A DNA stretch of 64,000 nucleotides from Prorocentrum cordatum (GCA_963575745.1 CAUYUJ010015719.1:252405-316404); one strand, 5' to 3'. Positions 11,450 to 22,519 are shown, numbered from the stretch's first letter. The notes: generated from the sequence alone by a model not told the origin. Numbers and translations are program-made.

Positions 11450-11730
11450 ATAGAGGAGGAGGAGGAGGAGGAGGAGGAGGAGGAGGAGGAGGAGGAGGAG
11501 GAGGAGGAGGAGGAGGAGGAGGAGGAGGAGGAGGAGGAGGAGGAGGAGGAGGAGGAGGAGGAGGAGGAGGAGGAAGCGGAGGAGGAAGAGGAGGAGGAGG
11601 AGGAGGAGGAGGAGGAAGAGGAGGAGGATCGGTAGCACCTAGGAGGAGGAGGAGGAGGAAGAAGAGGAGGAGGAGGCGGAGGAGGAGGAGGAGGAGGAGG
11701 AGGAGGAGTAGGAGTAGGAGGAGGGGGGGT
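11450..11730. repeat. (GGA)n array
   Basis: Nearly pure AGG trinucleotide with purines on the plus strand, the mirror of the pyrimidine array at 10.3 kb. From 11740 to 12980 no convincing gene is seen; a minus-strand frame at 12701-12492 (with VTGRSKTWQWFSLDDLARAS) reads like real protein, but it is short and unrecognised. Confidence 0.95.
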
Positions 11731-12987
11731 AGAGAGGGAAAGGGAAGGCGATGAGGGAGAGGTCTGTTTGTCGTTGTTCCCCCTTTGTGGGCCCCCAGGG
11801 CCATCTGGAGGAGCCTTTTGCCTGGATATTCATAACCTCTGCGACATGTTCCGATGATATCTCATGGTCAGTGGGCCCCGCAGACGACATGGGTAAGAAG
11901 GGAAAGTGCCGTCAAGCATACACTAAGGTAACACTGAAGGGAAGAGGCCGGCCGGCCGGCCGACGCACGCGCGCGCCGCAGGATCGCTCCTGTTTCGCTT
12001 CCTTAGAGCCAAAGTAATATAGCTGCGGGAGCAGAAGTAGTCAGTCAGTACAGCAGGCAGACAGCACGCGCAAGGAGAGAGAGCTGTCAGGGCGAAAGGT
12101 TGGTGGTGCGGAAGGGGTGCATTGACTGCCCCCGCAAGGGGTCCGCAGAGCCGCCCCGACCCCCCAACCCACCTGGCCTGCACATATCCACAGCCACCGG
12201 AGCGAACCCCAAAGGATTTTCCGCTCAACGGTGGTTGCCAGGGGGCGGAAGGCCGAAGAAACCCGACGTTCCCGGCCTGAGCTAATATTTCCAGCTCAGG
12301 CCATGATGCCCGTAGACACCTGGGTGCGGGCCAGCATCGACTTTGTCGTACTGGTTCCATGGCGCTGCATCACCTTCTCCAGCGAACTCTCCATTCACGA
12401 GAGTCGTCCCAGGGATCGCTGTTGCTCCAGCGCCACTGGTTCTGATTCCTGGAGGAGCTGTCCTCTTCTGCTCGAGCTCCAGCCACTTGGCTCACTCTTG
12501 CCCCGGCCCTTCTCCGGCGGTCTCGCCTTCGGCGTAGGCGGCGGTGGAGGCTCTGGCAAGGTCGTCCAGACTAAACCATTGCCACGTTTTGCTGCGACCG
12601 GTGACTCGCTGATGCGGGGATGCAGGTGCACAGTGTCCTTGAATTTCTCCATTCTCGTTCTTGTCCTCGCAGTCGACGGTCGCGTCGTAGACGCCGTCCA
12701 CGGCCGCCCCGGGGCCGCCGCCATCGCTCGCGCGGCCGCCGACCGGCTCTACAGCCAGTCTTTCAGGGATGGGCCCATCAGTCTTGCATTCGTCCGCCCA
12801 CGACTGGATTCGGCCATGCTCGACCCAGCCAGCATGGGTTCCTGGCGCGGCTGGGCCGGCAGACGCAGGTTCATACCCTATCCTTCCCTGTGCCCAAGAA
12901 TCCTGATCGATCCATGGGATCGATCATTTCCTCGATCTTTTGACTTTGGGCTGATGGGATCTATCTTTTTGCTCGATCCCCGCGCCT

Positions 12988-13162
12988 GAAGTTCTCGGGT
13001 ACCGTGCCCGAAGTTTTCGGGCACCGTGCCCGAAGTTTTTGGGGGCCGTGCCCGATCTCACCGTGCCCGAAGTTTTTGGGGACCGTGCCCGATCCACCGT
13101 GCCCGAAGTCTTTGGGAACCGTGCCCGATCTCTGCGCCTGATCCCCGTGCCCGACGTTAGCA
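12988..13162. repeat. ACCGTGCCCGAAGTTTTTGGG degenerate tandem repeat
   Basis: Seven or so imperfect copies of a 20-28-bp unit built on CCGTGCCCGAAG or CCGTGCCCGATC followed by TTTTTGGGG. A related pair occurs at 21985-22045. Confidence 0.75.
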
Positions 13163-13342
13163 GACCCCTGCTGTGGTAGTGGTGGTAGTGGAAGTAGTCG
13201 TAGTGGGAGTAGTGGTAACAATGATAATGGGAGTAGTGGTGCAAGTGGTAGTTTTGGGGTAGTGATGAAAGTGGTGGGGAATAGGAAAGGGGTGATTTGC
13301 TTCCTAGGGCTTGCATCCTTAACGGGATGGGGAGGGGAAGGG

Positions 13343-13397
13343 GCACTTGCATCCTTGCATCCTTGCATCCTTGCATCCTTGCATCCTTGCATCATTG
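13343..13397. repeat. GCATCCTT 8-bp minisatellite
   Basis: About six perfect head-to-tail copies of TTGCATCC. Confidence 0.9.
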
Positions 13398-13548
13398 CAC
13401 CGCGCATCAAGGGCGCACGCGCCCTTGCATCTGAGCGAACCTCTGAGCCCCCCTCGCCCCACTCACCTCATCCGCAGCCGTTTTGGCTTTTCAGGCACTG
13501 GCCAGATTTTAGCTTGCAGCTTTTGAGTTGGAGCTGGTGTTCGTGGCC

Positions 13549-14954
13549 ATGGCATCGTGCGTGCCGAGGCAAGTGGCGAACCCAACAGTGTCCACCGACG
13601 CGCGCGTGCAGGCCATCAGAGGCCACATGGGCACTACGTACTTCTCGAAGTTTTTCGTTCCTGAGAGGTTGGCCTTTAGGCCTTCCCACGCCACCCCCGA
13701 CTGCGCGATCAAGATCGCGCCCATCCTGGACGCCTTCGTGACTGCAGGCCTCGACAACACGACATTCCTGCCCAAGCGTTTCGAGGAGGCGCTGGAAAAG
13801 ATTATGAAGGCTGACGACCACCCAGTCGGTATGTGCAGGAATACGTTCATTGGTCACCTTGTGAATCATTTCCAGTTAGTCATGAAGTTCATTCGCACGA
13901 TGAAGTATGAGGACACCTGTGCCAAAATGATGAGGAAGTGCAAGAGAACTGGCAATTTTCGGAACAAGCTGAGCGGGGCCGACTCGATCGTCGTCCAAGG
14001 CATCCTCCGCGGATTAAGGTCAGCTCGGCCGATGCAGCGAGCGGCAGCGAGCCTGCGCACTCGCCTCCGCCAGAGTCTGCTTGGGCCGCGTCGCCTGCTA
14101 AGGCGTCTCGGGCGCTGTCTCCACCGACGTTTCCCTCGGCCACCGCGTTCGGGGGTGCGCCCCCTCTCGCGCCTTCGCCCTCCTCGGGGTTCAAGAAGAA
14201 CTTTGGCAAGCAGACGCAGTGCAGGCCGGTGCGGGCGACCTTCTTGTGGAGCTCAGATGGAGAGTCCGAGAACGGCATCGAGGCAGCCGACGCCACGGAG
14301 CACGCCATCGCGTCCTTGACAGACCTGCTGGCAGGCGCTGCCGCAAAGGCCTCGTCAACGTGCGAGCCTGAGGCGTCAGCTATCCCCCTCGAGACCGCTG
14401 AGTCCCTCGAGGATGACGACTACGACGACAACGGCTTGCTCAAGGCCAGCGTTGGCGCGACCAAGGTCCGCGCGCTCATCCCGAACCCCGAGAAGAGGAA
14501 GAACCAGGTGTTGGGGACACGCCGCCGCAAGCGCATGAGGCGCCCAGCTGCCGCGTCGGGTGTGGGGCCTGCCGCGCAGGAGCAGGTGGGGGAATCCGAA
14601 GAGCCACCGCAGCCCGAGCCTGTGCTCAGGAGGCCTGCCGCGATGACGCCTCCATCGAAGTCCCCGAGACCTGACGTGGGCAAGAGCGCGGCCAAGGCCG
14701 AAGTGGACACGTTCAACGTGCCCTTGGAGAGGTCGGCTCTGGTCGGACCGACTGCGGAGGAGAAGCCGAGGTACGAGTTGTGCGCGTTCATCACGCACGG
14801 CGGCCGCCAGAAGCGGGCGCACGTCTGGTCTTCGACCGAGACGACGTGCGGCCCGAACCTCGGCGACCACATGCGTCAGATTGCAGAGGAGATCGACTCC
14901 AATCACATTTCCAAGAAGCAGTACCTGGAGATTCGTGATGGACTCAAGGCGTAG
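13549..14954 (+). CDS. Unknown protein with basic RPAA motifs (one frame break)
   Basis: Starts at an ATG in good context (GGCCATGG). The first 155 residues (MASCVPRQ to VVQGILR) look like a compact domain; at about 14010-14025 the reading frame must change by one base to continue as VSSADAASGSEP through a Ser/Pro/Ala-rich linker, an acidic patch (ESLEDDDYDDNG), a basic patch (RRRKRMRRPAAA) and a conserved-looking C-terminus (YELCAFITHGGRQKRAHVW..QYLEIRDGLKA). Repeated RPAA motifs and a lysine/arginine cluster suggest a nuclear or nucleic-acid-binding protein, an inference only. The break is a single-base indel or a short unrecognised intron. The next gene on the strand (16233) also carries a KKRPAG motif, so the two may be partners. 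Confidence 0.5.
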
Positions 14955-15785
14955 GTGGCGAGCTGTATGGCGTTTGTTTCGGCTGCACAGCTAGCCTTTT
15001 AGTTTCGGGAGGGATGGGGGCTGGAGGAGGCGAGTGAGGGAGGCGGGAGGAGGAGTCGACATTTCAGCTCTGCCGCAGGGTCGGGGCAGAGTTCGGGTTC
15101 TCTGCGAGGCCGGCCTGTGCGCGTGATGAAATATGTTGGCAGGCAAGGTCGCTCGGCGCTGAGGTGCGCTGCTGGCCATGCTTATTCCGCAGTTAAGCAG
15201 TTGATGCAGCAGGTCCGCAGTCCACCATCACATGCCGTCAGAATGACCTTGTTAACCTCACTTCGTTCCTCAACCTTCTCAGGCCCCATGGCATCCAAAT
15301 GACGATTGTAAGAACTTATGAGAAGGGTGCATGGGGCTGGAGGGTGTATAGCAGCATCGCTGATGCATCCTGGGTTCTCTCTGGTCCTTATCCTTCTCCT
15401 CCTCGTCATCCCCCCTCTCCTAAACGTAATCTCTAGGCTCGGCCTCTCCACGGGTTCCCCCCCTTGTCCTTGCTGCCCCCTAGCCCTGCCTGTGCCCTTG
15501 TGGGCGGCGGAGTGGGGGGGCCTAGTGGAGGGCCTCACCCATCCCTTAGGTGGGTGGCCATGCCCATCGAGCGTGCTCGTCTGGTCGTGCTCGTCGAAGG
15601 CTGTCCGAGGTATCGCACTTGCTTGAGGTAGCTTCTAGACTGATCATTTCTGGATCACGAGCCGCGTCCAGCTGTTTTTCGGGTCTCTGGGGTCGCCTGG
15701 CCCGCTCCTGGGCTAGAATTCCGATGAGGAAGGTTGGATTGGCCAACTCCTGGTTCAATCGGGCTCTATTTCCAGCGTAGCAAAC
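14955..15785. other. Intergenic, nothing recognised
   Basis: About 830 bp with no supported gene, RNA or repeat. A pyrimidine-rich patch lies at 15370-15420. Confidence 0.4.
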
Positions 15786-16165
15786 CATGGCACGAGACAA
15801 CAAACAAACAAACCATGACACGAGACAACAAACCATGACACGAAACGACAAACAAACCATAACACGCGAAAAGAAACAAACCAGGACACGAGACAACAAA
15901 CAAACAATGACTCGAGACAACAAACAAGTCATGACACAATACAACAAGCAAGCGCACCATAACACGAGACCACAAAGAAATGCACGAGCTCGGGACAACG
16001 CAGACACGAGACAAACAACACACAACCATGACACACACCAACCACAACATGACACCGCGGAGCCATCCTATCCCCCCACCACATCGGGAACAAACCTTCA
16101 CAACCGCAGTGCGTGTACACCAACATGACAACAACAAACAGCCATGGCACGAGACAACATTTCGA
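15786..16165. repeat. CCATGACACGAGACAACAAA degenerate tandem repeat
   Basis: Roughly a dozen imperfect units of about 25 bp built from ACCATGACACGAGACAAC and ACAAACAA. The last unit (16142) ends 70 bp before the start codon of the next gene, so the array forms its immediate upstream region. Confidence 0.8.
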
Positions 16166-16232
16166 CTCGAGCTCGAGTGAGTGCGAAAGCTGATTGCACG
16201 GCGGTCAGACAGCTGCAAACCCGACTGTTACC

Positions 16233-17315
16233 ATGCCGGCCAAGAAGCGCCCTGCTGGTCACGCTGAGGAGCAGGTCGGGAAGAAGCCAGCTAGCGCGCA
16301 GCCTGAGGACTGGACGCTGGCGAAGGTGGACACGGGCGATCTCGTCGAAGACGAGGATGCGCCAGATGGGGTCTATGATGACAGGACTGCCAGCAGGGCG
16401 CAGCGACACGTCTTCGAGCACAACGAGTCGAGGATCGATCCAGACGGCTGGAAGCGCTACTGGGACCTCCGTTCCAAGGACTGCACGGAGGCGGGCAAGA
16501 CGAAGGCGGCCAACGCGATCATCAACGCGTACGTGCCGAGGAGCGTCTCGCACAAGGGCCAGATCGAGCAGAAGGTGAACACCCTGGAGCAGATCACCAC
16601 CAGGTCCACCGTCAAGGCGGACAAGGACAAGCAGGTCGGCCTCAAGAAGAACACGTTCATCGCATCCGTCTTCCACGGGAACCAGACCTTGTTCGACCAA
16701 GCCAAAGCTGAAGGCGAGGCGCGGGAGGAGAACGGCTTCTGGTACCACGACAAGAAAGAGCGGAGCAATTCGCAAATCATTGCCAAGGATAAGATTGCCA
16801 CCCAGAGGGACGTGATCGTGCACGACGAGACGCTGATGGCCATCATGGCTGAGATGCACGAGGGGGCAGACACTGCGACGAGGTGGAAGGCGCTCGGTGA
16901 TAAGATCGAGAGCGGTTCGGCGCCCAGTCGCTTCCAGAGCGAGGGGAAGAAGGCGACTGAGGCCGACATGAAGCTGCTGCAGGAGTGCTTCGACTCGGTG
17001 ACGAGGCTCACCCTGGGCGTCCGCAAGGTCGGCACGAGCTTGGTGCAGAAAGCGGGCAACGAGGCCGTGTGCGACGTGGCTCGTCAGTGGACCGAGAAGC
17101 TGAAGTCGCTGGTGAAGCCGACGCAGGCCGCGGAGATCCCCCTGACGCGCCCTGCGGAGAATGTCATGGCGAAGGAGGTCGCGACGGCCATCGAGGAGAC
17201 CGCCACGCCGTACAGGGAGTGCCTCGACTACTACAGGGAGTTGGAGCGCATGTACGAGAGCCACGTGGGCAAGATCTCGAAGAGCGACAAGGCGATCACC
17301 GCCAAGAAAAAGTGA
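16233..17315 (+). CDS. Unknown lysine-rich protein, 360 aa
   Basis: An intact frame, the cleanest gene in the window. I start it at the ATG at 16233 (context GTTACCATG), giving MPAKKRPAGHAEEQVG; the open frame extends 39 bp further upstream without an ATG. It is hydrophilic and mostly helical-looking, with no signal peptide or membrane segment. Central blocks RYWDLRSKDCTEAGKTKAAN and VSHKGQIEQKVNTLEQ are suggestive of coiled coil, and the tail is KISKSDKAITAKKK. Strong third-position G/C bias supports coding. It follows the 13549 gene on the same strand with a repeat array between. No family is recognised; a structural or gag-like protein is possible, but nothing shows it. Confidence 0.7.
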   Translation: MPAKKRPAGHAEEQVGKKPASAQPEDWTLAKVDTGDLVEDEDAPDGVYDDRTASRAQRHVFEHNESRIDPDGWKRYWDLRSKDCTEAGKTKAANAIINAYVPRSVSHKGQIEQKVNTLEQITTRSTVKADKDKQVGLKKNTFIASVFHGNQTLFDQAKAEGEAREENGFWYHDKKERSNSQIIAKDKIATQRDVIVHDETLMAIMAEMHEGADTATRWKALGDKIESGSAPSRFQSEGKKATEADMKLLQECFDSVTRLTLGVRKVGTSLVQKAGNEAVCDVARQWTEKLKSLVKPTQAAEIPLTRPAENVMAKEVATAIEETATPYRECLDYYRELERMYESHVGKISKSDKAITAKKK

Positions 17316-17409
17316 TCAGATCATGAAGCTGTGCCCGTCTTTTTTGTGCCTTCAACGGATCCAGATTTACCTGGTCCGCCAGACTCCGAGGCCAACTGCG
17401 GCGAACCGC

Positions 17410-17540
17410 ATCATAGACTCATAGTAAATTTATGGTAAATTCATAATAAATTTATGGTAAATTCATAGTAAATCCTAAGATTCACTATGAATTTACTATA
17501 AATTTAATATAAATTTACCATGAATCTACGATAGATGTAC
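17410..17540. repeat. AT-rich foldback of TAAATTTATGG units
   Basis: Tandem near-repeats of ATAGTAAATTTATGGTAAA followed after a centre at about 17476 by their inverted version (ACTATGAATTTACTATAAA), able to form a long hairpin. It lies just 3' of the 16233 gene. Confidence 0.75.
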
Positions 17541-18049
17541 AATCGATTAAACATGTTGGCATGACGCAGGGGGTCTGATTCAGCATTTCAGGTCTCGGGA
17601 GTCACCAGTAATGAAAGGCCGAACAGGCTGATCAGCAAGTTTTTTTTTGCCGCGCGCGAGCCCCTCGCGCCATCGCCCTAGGACCAGGAGGAGGGGGATG
17701 GGGGAAGAGGACGAGGCGGAGGAGGAGGAGCAAGAGCAACACAGGGAGGAGTTGTGGTCGAATTGCTGGCGTTAGTGGGCGCTTTGGAGCTCCTGCCGCT
17801 CAGAATGCCCAGAGTGCCGCCGTCGGAGTCGCTAGCACCAGAGGGCTCTCCTGCCCCATGCCGTTCTGCGGTGGACTCGGCGGCGTTGGCGCGAAGCTCC
17901 GAAGGGGAAAGGTCGCAGGCCCGAGATGGCCGCATCGAGAAAAAAACAACTACTGATGACAAGGTGGCCTGCTTCTTCTCATCCCCGAACTCCTCCGCGC
18001 CCTCCCCCTTGGGCCCCCCATTGGGGTCTCGGCGGGCCCCCTCAGCGTG

Positions 18050-18200
18050 GAACGCACACGCGCACGCACAAGCACGCACGCGCACGCGCGCGCACACACA
18101 CACACACGCACACACACACACACACACACGCACACACACACACACGCACACACACACAAACACACACACACGCGCACGATACACACGCACACACAAGTGG
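18050..18200. repeat. (CA)n microsatellite
   Basis: CA and CGCA dinucleotide array of about 150 bp. The flanks 17541-18049 and 18201-18415 show no supported gene. Confidence 0.92.
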
Positions 18201-18418
18201 AACAGTTTGCTGCGTGCCGCGGTTGCTCCCTTGGTGCTCCTGCAGGATCGCTGCGAACCCCCGCTGGGCTTGTTTGCGGCGCGTGCGTGCGCGTGTGTGC
18301 GGGGGGGCCCTGTAGGTTCGCAGCAGAAGCCCGCTTGCAGAAGCCCAAGGTTCGTTGCCTCTTGGTAGGTTAGGGCATGCGGAGAGTGCTGTAAGTGTTG
18401 GATGGGCATGGTGTGAGG

Positions 18419-18655
18419 CGTCGCTCTATAACTTCCCCGTGGGCTGTGACATCGCTATATAACTTTCCCGTGGATTACGACATCCCTATTTAACTTTCTC
18501 GTAGGTTACGACATCGTTATATAACTTTCTCGTGGGTTACGACAGCTCTATATAACTTCCCCGTGGGTTACGACATCGCTATATAACTTGCCCGTGGGTT
18601 ACGGCATCGCTATATACCCTTCCCGTGGGTTACGACATCGCTATATAACTGTCTC
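18419..18655. repeat. 31-bp minisatellite carrying GCTATATAAC
   Basis: Between seven and eight copies of a unit near 31 bp, each with ATCGCTATATAACTT, then CCCGTGGGTTACGAC. Units differ by one to four bases. Every unit repeats a TATA-like TATATAA. From 18660 to 19015 nothing else is seen. Confidence 0.88.
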
Positions 18656-19019
18656 CTGGGTCTCCTGGGGTGCTGGGGTTTGGTGGGGCAGTTTGCGATG
18701 GGGGGGAGTCCGACCTTTCTCTCCCTCCCGCCTCCCTTGAGGACCTCGCCCCGCTCTTCCCCTCCGTCCTCCCCTCCCCAGATTTCTGGGGATGTCTCGC
18801 AAAATTCGCGACCGGGATTAATTCATCTCGGTCATAAATCGCTCGGGACTTTCGCACGCCCCCAAGGGGGCCCCGAGGGTGCCCAAGACGAGGGGAAGCG
18901 AGGACAGGCGCGAATATGATGGGTTTCACTTGGTCAAGACTTGTGCCAATAAGGGAATCGAAAAGCCATTTCGGAGGGGTCTATCATGGACGAAAATTGC
19001 ACCGTGGCCATGGCGGGAG

Positions 19020-19200
19020 GCATAGTTGGACCACGTTCTAAGAGCGCCCCACGACGGCCCAAGGGGCCCGCAAGAGGCACCCAAGACGGCCCACGAGGGC
19101 CCCACGACCGCCCAAGAGGCCCCCCCCAAGACGGCCCATGAGGGCCCCAAGACGGACCCAAGGCAGGCTCAATAGGGGGACCAAGGGCCTCAACGGGCCA
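19020..19200. repeat. CCCAAGACGGC degenerate 10-11-bp repeat
   Basis: Second cluster of the GGCCCAAGAGG / GGCCCACGAGG family, ending 30 bp before the DDE-like gene region. Confidence 0.7.
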
Positions 19201-19229
19201 ACGCGCGTTCGCATTCGTTCGCGTTGGAG

Positions 19230-19245
19230 CCGTAGCAATTTTGGC
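19230..19245 (+). other. Possible spliced-leader relic
   Basis: CCGTAGCAATTTTGGC matches the first 16 bases of the dinoflagellate leader core with one mismatch; the last five bases of the leader are not conserved. The mismatch (A after CCGTAGC) is the same one seen in the relic at 4971. It lies 45 bp upstream of the DDE-like gene on the same strand. Confidence 0.4.
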
Positions 19246-19289
19246 GCCCGCCCCCTAAGAGAAAACGACATTACGACAGAGTGGGTTCG

Positions 19290-21392
19290 ATGGCTGCGCA
19301 TTCTCTTCGAGTCGCCACAGGCGGGCGCATTCAGAGGCTCCGTTACCATGCAACGCTGGACGGACAAGCACGAGGTTCCGATCGCACATCTGAGTTTTTG
19401 TTTGATTCACAATCTGCACATTACCTCGTGGAACAGTGGTCGTTAGGCTTGCTTTCAGCCAGGAAAATACAAGTAATTGCGAACCACCAGAGGAAAGACA
19501 TGGAAGCAGTGTTGACGAATCTCGGTGCGCCTTTAACGAACGTGCCAAAATCTTTGGTTGCTTTGTCTGAGCTTGGATCTCGCGGGCTGCACGGCAACGC
19601 TAACCGTGGCCTTCTGAGGTTCTTGGGTGCTCCAGACACACCCCCTGCCGAGCTTCTCCCTATCCAGACCGAGGTGATAAAACCGCGAGAAACTGAAGGG
19701 GAAGTTGACGTGACGCGCCAGCCGTTTATGTTTCCACACATTCAGTTTTCACATCCTCACAAATACAAGCCACATGTTTTTTCGGCGGAGGTTTCTTGGG
19801 CCCGATGGGTCGCCCGACAAGCTGGAAGATTTCTGGACAAACGTAGAGAGGGTGAACGATCCCCGTTTACATGGGCATCCAATGACAAAACGGCCAAATT
19901 GGAAACGCAATTCAATACCAATTCTCATACACGGAGACACAGTGCCAGTTGTAGCAGATGGTAAGTCCAACACCGTCGGGCTCGAGCGTCTGAGTTCCCA
20001 GCCGCTGTTTGCGACGGGCACCGCGCTCGCGGTCAAGATGTTGATGTCCGTGTGTTTCTCGAGTTGCATGGCAGAGTCCACCATGGATGAAGCGCGGGCA
20101 ATACTTTCTTGATCACTTGCTGCGTGCTTCCTGGGCCAACGCCCACAAGTTGACTCTGATGGACACGCGTGGCCCCCGAATTCGTCGGAAGCTGTGCTCG
20201 CCAACTCGCGCGCGCCTTTAGCTGACGGTTACTTCTTGGTTCTCTGGGGGATCGAAGGACGCGAGGTGCACAACACCTCGGCGCGCCTAAGTTCCAGGCG
20301 TTTTTTTTTTTTTTTTGGGGGGGGAAGGAGGGCCGAGGAGGAAGGGCATTGGGGAGGAGGATGAGGAGGAGGAGGAGGAGGATGGGGAGGGGGAGCTCTA
20401 TTCATGCCAACTCCCAGGAGATCTGGAGCGGTTCGCTCTCGGCCTCAAGATGCGACATTTTGGCGCCCACAGGCCAAATTGACCTATGCGAAGCTGATGG
20501 TAGTGATCCAGACCCGTTGATGTGGCCGACGTGCTTCGAACGCCATGCAAAATGGAAAACAACCCTCGCCGCGCGGGCGTCGCGGCGGGCACGGGGCCCA
20601 GACATGCACATGTTGTTTAGAACATTTGGTTTCTTGTCTGCATTAAATATCGAGCCAGATGAACTACATATCTTGCACATTGGTACGAGCATGTATTTAT
20701 GTGGATCCGTATTGAAATTGCTAGTATACAAAATAATGCCAGGCACCCCAGAGGTGAATATACGATCTGTGTGGCGCGAAGTCTTGCAGTATGACAGGCG
20801 GGAGAAGCCCGTGGTGCAATATTCAGTTCTCAAGTTGTCGTCTTTCATAGACGCTGGTAAATGGAAAGAGAAGTACCCGAGACTCGAAGGGAGAGGCGTC
20901 GAGATAAAAGCTTTCGTGTACGCGCTAGTAGCAATATGGCCTCAATTCAAAAGGACATGCGCAGCCCACAAGAGGCGCGATGATCTCATCACGCGCATTC
21001 TTGATTGCCAAGTGCGAATTCAGGAGCTCCTGGACGAATATAGTAAGGAATTGTTTACGACTGCTGCTGCCAGTGCTGCACTCCGTAAGGACATTGATCA
21101 GTTTCTTGACTTGTGGACCACCATCGGGTTGTTGGCTGATGCTCGAAAGCAATGTCTCATGTCCGCAGCGCCGAAACTTATATGGTTATGGTTCTTGGGA
21201 CAACGGCCCCAGTTTCTTTCGCCAAGGAGGGGGTCTTGTTTCATCGACGAGGATTTCGTGAAGGCCATGAAATTCATAGCAGCGCGTTCTCTCAATGGAC
21301 AGAAGCAGCACATCGCTCCTCGACTCATCTTTTCAAAGTTCAGGTGGGTTCAGAGATTCCAGTCTTTGCCGTATTCGTTTTTGCGTCATTGA
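19290..21392 (+). pseudogene. DDE/transposase-like gene, frameshifted
   Basis: Plus-strand gene of a family I associate with dinoflagellate genomes. In order: an N-terminal part from the ATG at 19290 to about 19785 (FMFPHIQFSHPHKY); a frame change; DPRLHGHPMTKRPNW and IPILIHGDTVPVVADGK (19850-19960), resembling the first catalytic-aspartate strand of CACTA/Plavaka-like transposases; a stop and frame change near 20112, after which GQRPQVDSDG and APLADGYFLVLW continue; a poly-T/GGA insertion at 20297-20411 flanked by CCAGG; another frame change near 20480; then EPDELHILHIGTSMYLCGSVL (20655), which resembles the DxxHxxxLG motif of KDZ/Plavaka transposases, to the stop at 21392. The transposase relationship is inferred from motif shape, not from a search. 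Confidence 0.5.
20297..20411. repeat. Poly-T / GGA insertion inside the DDE-like gene
   Basis: T(15)G(8) followed by AGGAGG-type purine repeats, bounded by CCAGG direct repeats at 20292-20296 and 20412-20416 and ending in a CAG|G. It separates two homologous-looking coding parts, so it is an insertion and possibly an intron. Confidence 0.6.
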
Positions 21393-21779
21393 TTTAATTT
21401 AGAATGGGTTTCACTTTGCTGCAGCCGCTGTGGATGCGCACTGAGAGCGTGAACAGAAGAAGCACGGGGGGGGGGCCTCGGTGACGGGGTCTCCCTGCGT
21501 TTTCCTTGGAGAACGCTACTGCGCAATCCCGCCAGACCCTAAACGTTCTTGTTGACCCCGAGGCTTTGCCGCGTGACGAGTACAGTGGGGCTGTCTGTAG
21601 GCGCTGCCACGTGGCGCGTGATATTATGTAGTCGCTGTTGTCGTTTCAACAGAGCTTGCCGCGCGGCGATTAGAGTGGAAGGTTGTTTGGTCCGATGCAT
21701 CGCCCCCGTTCCCTTCTTCCCCATGCCGCTACCGCTGCCGCCCACAAGCGCGCGCTATGAGCTACAATGCAACGCAGGC

Positions 21780-21975
21780 GCCGTAGATCAATTGAACACT
21801 TACCGAACATGTACCATCAATCTATTGTACATTAACCATATATGTACGATACATCCACCATACATTTACCATAAATTTACCATAAATGTACCATACATTT
21901 ACCATGCATTTACCATACATTCACCATAAAATTACCATACATTTACCATGCATCTACCATGCACAAACCATGCGT
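21780..21975. repeat. ATTTACCATAC AT-rich tandem repeat
   Basis: About 15 imperfect 10-11-bp units of ACCATACATTT with ACCATGCATTT variants. 21393-21779 shows nothing recognisable. Confidence 0.85.
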
Positions 21976-22519
21976 TCAGCATGTCACGTGCCCAAGATTT
22001 TTGGGGACCGCGCCCGAAGTTCTTGGGTTTCGTGCTCGATCTTTCTTGCTCTAAGTCAAAATTTAAGGCATGTGCGCGAGAATCTTGGGTTTTCCCCGAG
22101 GACCTGTTTCTTGGGCACCCGGATGCATAGGGTAGGGGGCAGCGTACCTCGGTCGCGATGCTGGGCGAGAGCATTGCTGAGGTCGCTGCACCGGGGCGGC
22201 GGTGCCGCTCGGGGTGTTGCCTTCAACAACTGGGGTTGCAGCATCTGCTGGCGACTCGGCTGGGATTTTCTCGGTTGGAGAATTGGCTGGGCCACTCCCC
22301 TCCTTTTCTCCTTAAGACAATTGGTCATCCCAAAGGCGCTATCAATATTGAAGACCCCAAACAGCCTGTTGGCGAAACAAACCTTGACACTAAATGGGGA
22401 CTCCGTGAACCTGTGTATGAAAACCATAGCCTCTTGGATGCCTGAGCAATTTCGTCGCGCGGTGTCCAATGCTTCATTCCTTAATCAGTTGATTTAATTA
22501 TGAAGTAAGTCAAATGTCT

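Noticed and set aside
15550-15640. Possible small structured RNA
   Set aside because: Local hairpins are present but there is no match to 5S, U-snRNA or leader-RNA landmarks.
18060-18200. CRISPR-like regular array
   Set aside because: It is a CA dinucleotide microsatellite without spacers, and the genome is eukaryotic. The 31-bp array at 18419 also lacks spacers.
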